DNA of 7,799 nt from Alphaproteobacteria bacterium (GTDB taxonomy: Bacteria > Pseudomonadota > Alphaproteobacteria > UBA8366), in assembly GCA_030743445.1 (NCBI GenBank), contig JASLSL010000304.1, positions 1 through 7,799 of the forward strand, in the 5' to 3' direction. Every line of letters begins with the position of its first letter. Positions within the stretch are counted from its first letter, which is position 1. Below the pieces are notes generated by a model, which saw nothing but the letters and a program-made list of their open reading frames with translations, was not told where the DNA came from and ran no database searches. Below, piece by piece: positions 5,643-7,799 of this stretch. Both the position numbers and the translations under genes were made by a program.

Positions 5643-7052
5643 TCAGATATGGATCGCCCTGCCGTCGAGGGCGAGTGCCGCCTCCTTGACCGCCTCGTTG
5701 AAGGTCGGGTGGCCGTGGCAGGTCCGCGCCACGTCCTCGGCCGAGCCGCCGAATTCCATGATCGTGACGATCTCATGGATCAGGCTACCGGCGTCGGGGC
5801 CGATGATGTGGCAGCCGAGCACCCGGTCGGTCTTGGCGTCGGCGATGATCTTGACCAGCCCGTCGGTCGCGTCGTTGCAGCGCGCCCGGCTGTTGGCCGA
5901 GAACGGGAACTTGCCGACCTTGTACTCGACGCCGGCCTCCTTCAGTTGCTCCTCGGTCTTGCCGACCGTCGCGACCTCGGGCCAGGTGTAGACGATGCCG
6001 GGGATCGCGTCGTAGTCGACATGCCCGGCCTGGCCGGCCAGGAGCTCGACGCAGACCATGCCCTCGTCTTCCGCCTTGTGGGCCAGCATCGGGCCGGGCG
6101 TGCAGTCGCCGATCGCATAGATGCCCGCGACGTTGGTCTGGTAGTGGTCGTCGACGGTGATGAAGCCCCGGTTGTCGGTCGCGACGCCGAGCGGCTCGAG
6201 CCCGAGCCCCTCGGTATAGGGCCGGCGGCCGATCGACAGCAGCACCACGTCGCATTTCAGGGTCTGGGCGTCGCCGCCCTCGGCCGGCTCGAAGGTCAAC
6301 GTAATCCCGGCCTTGGTCTTCTTCGCGGCGGTGACCTTGCTGGAGAGGTTGAACTCCATCCCCTGCTTCTCGAGGATGCGCTGGAACTGCTTCGATATCT
6401 CGCGGTCCATCTCGGGCGTGATGCGGTCGAGGAACTCGACCACCGTCAGCTTGGCGCCGAGCCGGCGCCACACCGAGCCGAGCTCGAGCCCGATCACGCC
6501 GCCGCCGATCACCACCATGTGCTTCGGCACCTTGGACAAGGTCAAGGCGCCGATCGAGGTGACGATCTGCTTCTCGTCGACGTCGACGCCGGCGAGCGGC
6601 GCCGAATCCGAGCCGGTCGCGATCAGGATGTTCCGGGTCTGGAGCGTGTCGTTCTTCTTGCCCGACGTGACCTTGACGCTGCCGGCGGCTTCGATGCTAC
6701 CGGTGCCCTTGATATAATCGATCTTGTTCTTCTTCAGCAGGAACTCGACCCCCTTGGTCAGGTCGTCGACGATCTTGTCCTTGCGCGCCAGGAGCTGCTT
6801 GACGTTGAGCTTGACCCCGGCGACCTCGATGCCCTGGTCCTTGAATTCGTGCTCGGTCTCCGCGTAGAGGTGCGAGGTGTGCAACAGCGCCTTCGAGGGG
6901 ATGCAGCCGACGTTGAGGCAGGTGCCGCCGAGGGTGCCGCGCTTCTCGACGCAAGCGACCTTCATGCCGAGCTGGGCCGCGCGGATCGCCGCGACATAGC
7001 CGCCGGGCCCGCCGCCGATCACGACGAGGTCGTATTGTTGTTGTTCGCTCAT
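5643..7052 (-). CDS. lpdA: Dihydrolipoyl dehydrogenase (E3 of 2-oxoglutarate dehydrogenase)
   Basis: A cytosolic FAD flavoprotein that reoxidises dihydrolipoyl groups on E2 and passes electrons to NAD+. It has 469 residues, the normal length. Seen in order: FAD-binding VIGGGPGG at 11-18, the redox-active disulfide Cys45/Cys50 in GGTCLNVGCIPSK, the NAD-binding VVIGGGVIGLELG at 180-192, and the second FAD contact YAIGDCTPGPMLAHKAEDEG at 312-331 with Asp316. The C-terminal dimerisation domain ends with the catalytic pair His448 and Glu453 in HGHPTFNE. All catalytic residues are intact. The start at 7052 is supported by AAGGGGAG nine bases upstream. It lies 27 nt after the E2 gene, so it is almost certainly the E3 dedicated to the odh operon; E3 proteins can also serve pyruvate dehydrogenase and glycine cleavage, which the sequence cannot exclude. 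Confidence 0.97.
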   Translation of the reverse strand: MSEQQQYDLVVIGGGPGGYVAAIRAAQLGMKVACVEKRGTLGGTCLNVGCIPSKALLHTSHLYAETEHEFKDQGIEVAGVKLNVKQLLARKDKIVDDLTKGVEFLLKKNKIDYIKGTGSIEAAGSVKVTSGKKNDTLQTRNILIATGSDSAPLAGVDVDEKQIVTSIGALTLSKVPKHMVVIGGGVIGLELGSVWRRLGAKLTVVEFLDRITPEMDREISKQFQRILEKQGMEFNLSSKVTAAKKTKAGITLTFEPAEGGDAQTLKCDVVLLSIGRRPYTEGLGLEPLGVATDNRGFITVDDHYQTNVAGIYAIGDCTPGPMLAHKAEDEGMVCVELLAGQAGHVDYDAIPGIVYTWPEVATVGKTEEQLKEAGVEYKVGKFPFSANSRARCNDATDGLVKIIADAKTDRVLGCHIIGPDAGSLIHEIVTIMEFGGSAEDVARTCHGHPTFNEAVKEAALALDGRAIHI

Positions 7053-7061
7053 GTCCCCGTG

Positions 7062-7069
7062 CTCCCCTT
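7062..7069 (-). promoter_or_regulatory. Ribosome-binding site of lpdA
   Basis: AAGGGGAG on the minus strand ends nine bases before the lpdA ATG, good spacing and purine content for a Shine-Dalgarno. It lies in the 27-nt gap after the E2 stop codon and fixes the lpdA start. No terminator or promoter fits in this gap, which supports co-transcription. Confidence 0.7.
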
Positions 7070-7079
7070 GGTTATACCC

Positions 7080-7799
7080 TCAGACGTCGATCAGCAGGCG
7101 TTGCGGATCCTCCAGGCACTCCTTCATGCGGACCAGGAAGGTGACCGCCTCGCGGCCGTCGACGATGCGGTGGTCGTAGCTGAGCGCTAGGTACATCATG
7201 TTGCAGACCTTGACCTCGTCGCCGACGACCATCGGCCGCTTCTGGATCTTGTGCATACCGAGGATGCCCGACTGCGGCGGGTTGAGGATCGGCATCGACA
7301 TCAGCGAGCCGTAGACCCCGCCGTTCGAGATCGTGAAGGTGCCGCCGGTCATCTCGGCGACCGTCAGCTTGCCGTCGCGGGCGCGGCGGTCGAAATCGGC
7401 GATCGTGCCCTCGATGTCGGCGAAGCTCATCTTGTCGGCGTCGCGCAGCACCGGCACCACCAGGCCCTTCGGCGTGCCGACGGCGACGCCGATGTCGTAG
7501 TAGTTCTTGTAGATCGTCTGATCGCCGTAGATCTCGCCGTTGACCGCCGGCAGCTCCTTCAAGGCGATGATCGCCGCCTTGACGAAGAACGACAGGAAGC
7601 CGAGCCGGACGCCGTGTTTCTTCTCGAAGGAATCGCGGTACTCCGCCCGCAGCGCCATCAACGCGCCCATGTCGGCTTCGTTGAAGGTGGTCAGCATCGC
7701 CGCCGTGTTCTGCGCCTCCTTGAGGCGCTGGGCGATGCGCTGGCGCAGCCGCGACATCTTGACGACTTCCTCGCCGCGCGGGTCGGGCTCGCGCGGCGG
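7080..7799 (-). CDS. odhB: 2-oxoglutarate dehydrogenase E2 (dihydrolipoyllysine succinyltransferase), 5' end outside the window
   Basis: The E2 core enzyme transfers the succinyl group from lipoyl-lysine to CoA in the TCA cycle. The 239 visible C-terminal residues cover the tail of the interdomain linker (PPREPDPRGEEVVK, 1-14) and the whole catalytic acyltransferase domain, beginning MSRLRQRIAQRLKEAQNTAA. TAAMLTTFNEADM is typical of succinyltransferases rather than acetyltransferases. The catalytic motif SYDHRIVDGREA gives His210 and Asp214 in this fragment, and it ends PQRLLIDV, a normal C-terminus. The lipoyl and E1/E3-binding domains lie beyond the right edge; the Met at 7757 is internal, since the frame stays open with linker-like sequence before it. 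It is followed closely by lpdA, and E1 (odhA/sucA) is expected upstream outside the window. sucB is the equivalent symbol in enterobacteria. Confidence 0.95.
   Translation of the reverse strand, partial: PPREPDPRGEEVVKMSRLRQRIAQRLKEAQNTAAMLTTFNEADMGALMALRAEYRDSFEKKHGVRLGFLSFFVKAAIIALKELPAVNGEIYGDQTIYKNYYDIGVAVGTPKGLVVPVLRDADKMSFADIEGTIADFDRRARDGKLTVAEMTGGTFTISNGGVYGSLMSMPILNPPQSGILGMHKIQKRPMVVGDEVKVCNMMYLALSYDHRIVDGREAVTFLVRMKECLEDPQRLLIDV

Noticed and set aside
3542..5689. 715-residue plus-strand open frame spanning the end of xerC and the whole MFS gene
   Set aside because: It crosses xerC in another frame, runs through the terminator and is antisense to a clear 12-TM transporter. Its composition is shadow-like and shows no recognisable motif.
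5463..7190. 575-residue plus-strand open frame opposite lpdA
   Set aside because: It is antisense to an intact lipoamide dehydrogenase with all catalytic motifs. The Asp/Val/Leu/Arg-rich sequence is the expected mirror of high-GC third positions.

Overview
The window is GC-rich DNA (by eye about two-thirds G+C, not counted) with dense, mostly chromosomal housekeeping genes. The gene set and protein sequences fit an alphaproteobacterium, most plausibly of the Rhodospirillales type. Supporting points are an OdhB-style E2 followed by its own E3 gene, a short Fsa/TalC-type transaldolase, and a DUF484 gene overlapping a XerC-type recombinase gene. The taxonomic call is inference from protein style; no rRNA is present.

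Layout: (1) 1-1753, minus strand: PriA primosomal helicase, complete at its N-terminus and cut at the left edge. (2) 1754-1852: a short divergent intergenic region with three overlapping GC-rich inverted repeats and a plausible -10 element for the plus-strand genes. (3) 1853-4181, plus strand: a compact unit of transaldolase, DUF484 protein and XerC, with a 14-nt gap and then a 22-nt overlap. (4) 4182-4348: a convergent intergenic region with several predicted hairpins, ending in a strong intrinsic terminator. (5) 4349-7799, minus strand: reading in the direction of transcription, the 3' part of the 2-oxoglutarate dehydrogenase E2 gene (odhB/sucB), the E3 gene (lpdA) 27 nt later, and a 12-TM major facilitator transporter 52 nt after that.

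Functional themes: the minus-strand unit on the right is central metabolism. E2 and E3 belong to the complex that converts 2-oxoglutarate to succinyl-CoA, and an MFS transporter of unknown substrate trails it. The plus-strand unit joins a pentose-phosphate enzyme to chromosome-dimer resolution. With PriA alongside, the left half is biased towards chromosome maintenance.

I do not see a new defence system, mobile element, CRISPR array or RNA gene. The most interesting items are small: the MFS stop codon lying in the loop of the terminator shared with xerC, the structured xerC 3' region, the palindromes between priA and the transaldolase gene, and the DUF484-xerC coupling. The very long open frames opposite priA, the MFS gene and lpdA are best read as GC-rich antisense shadows.
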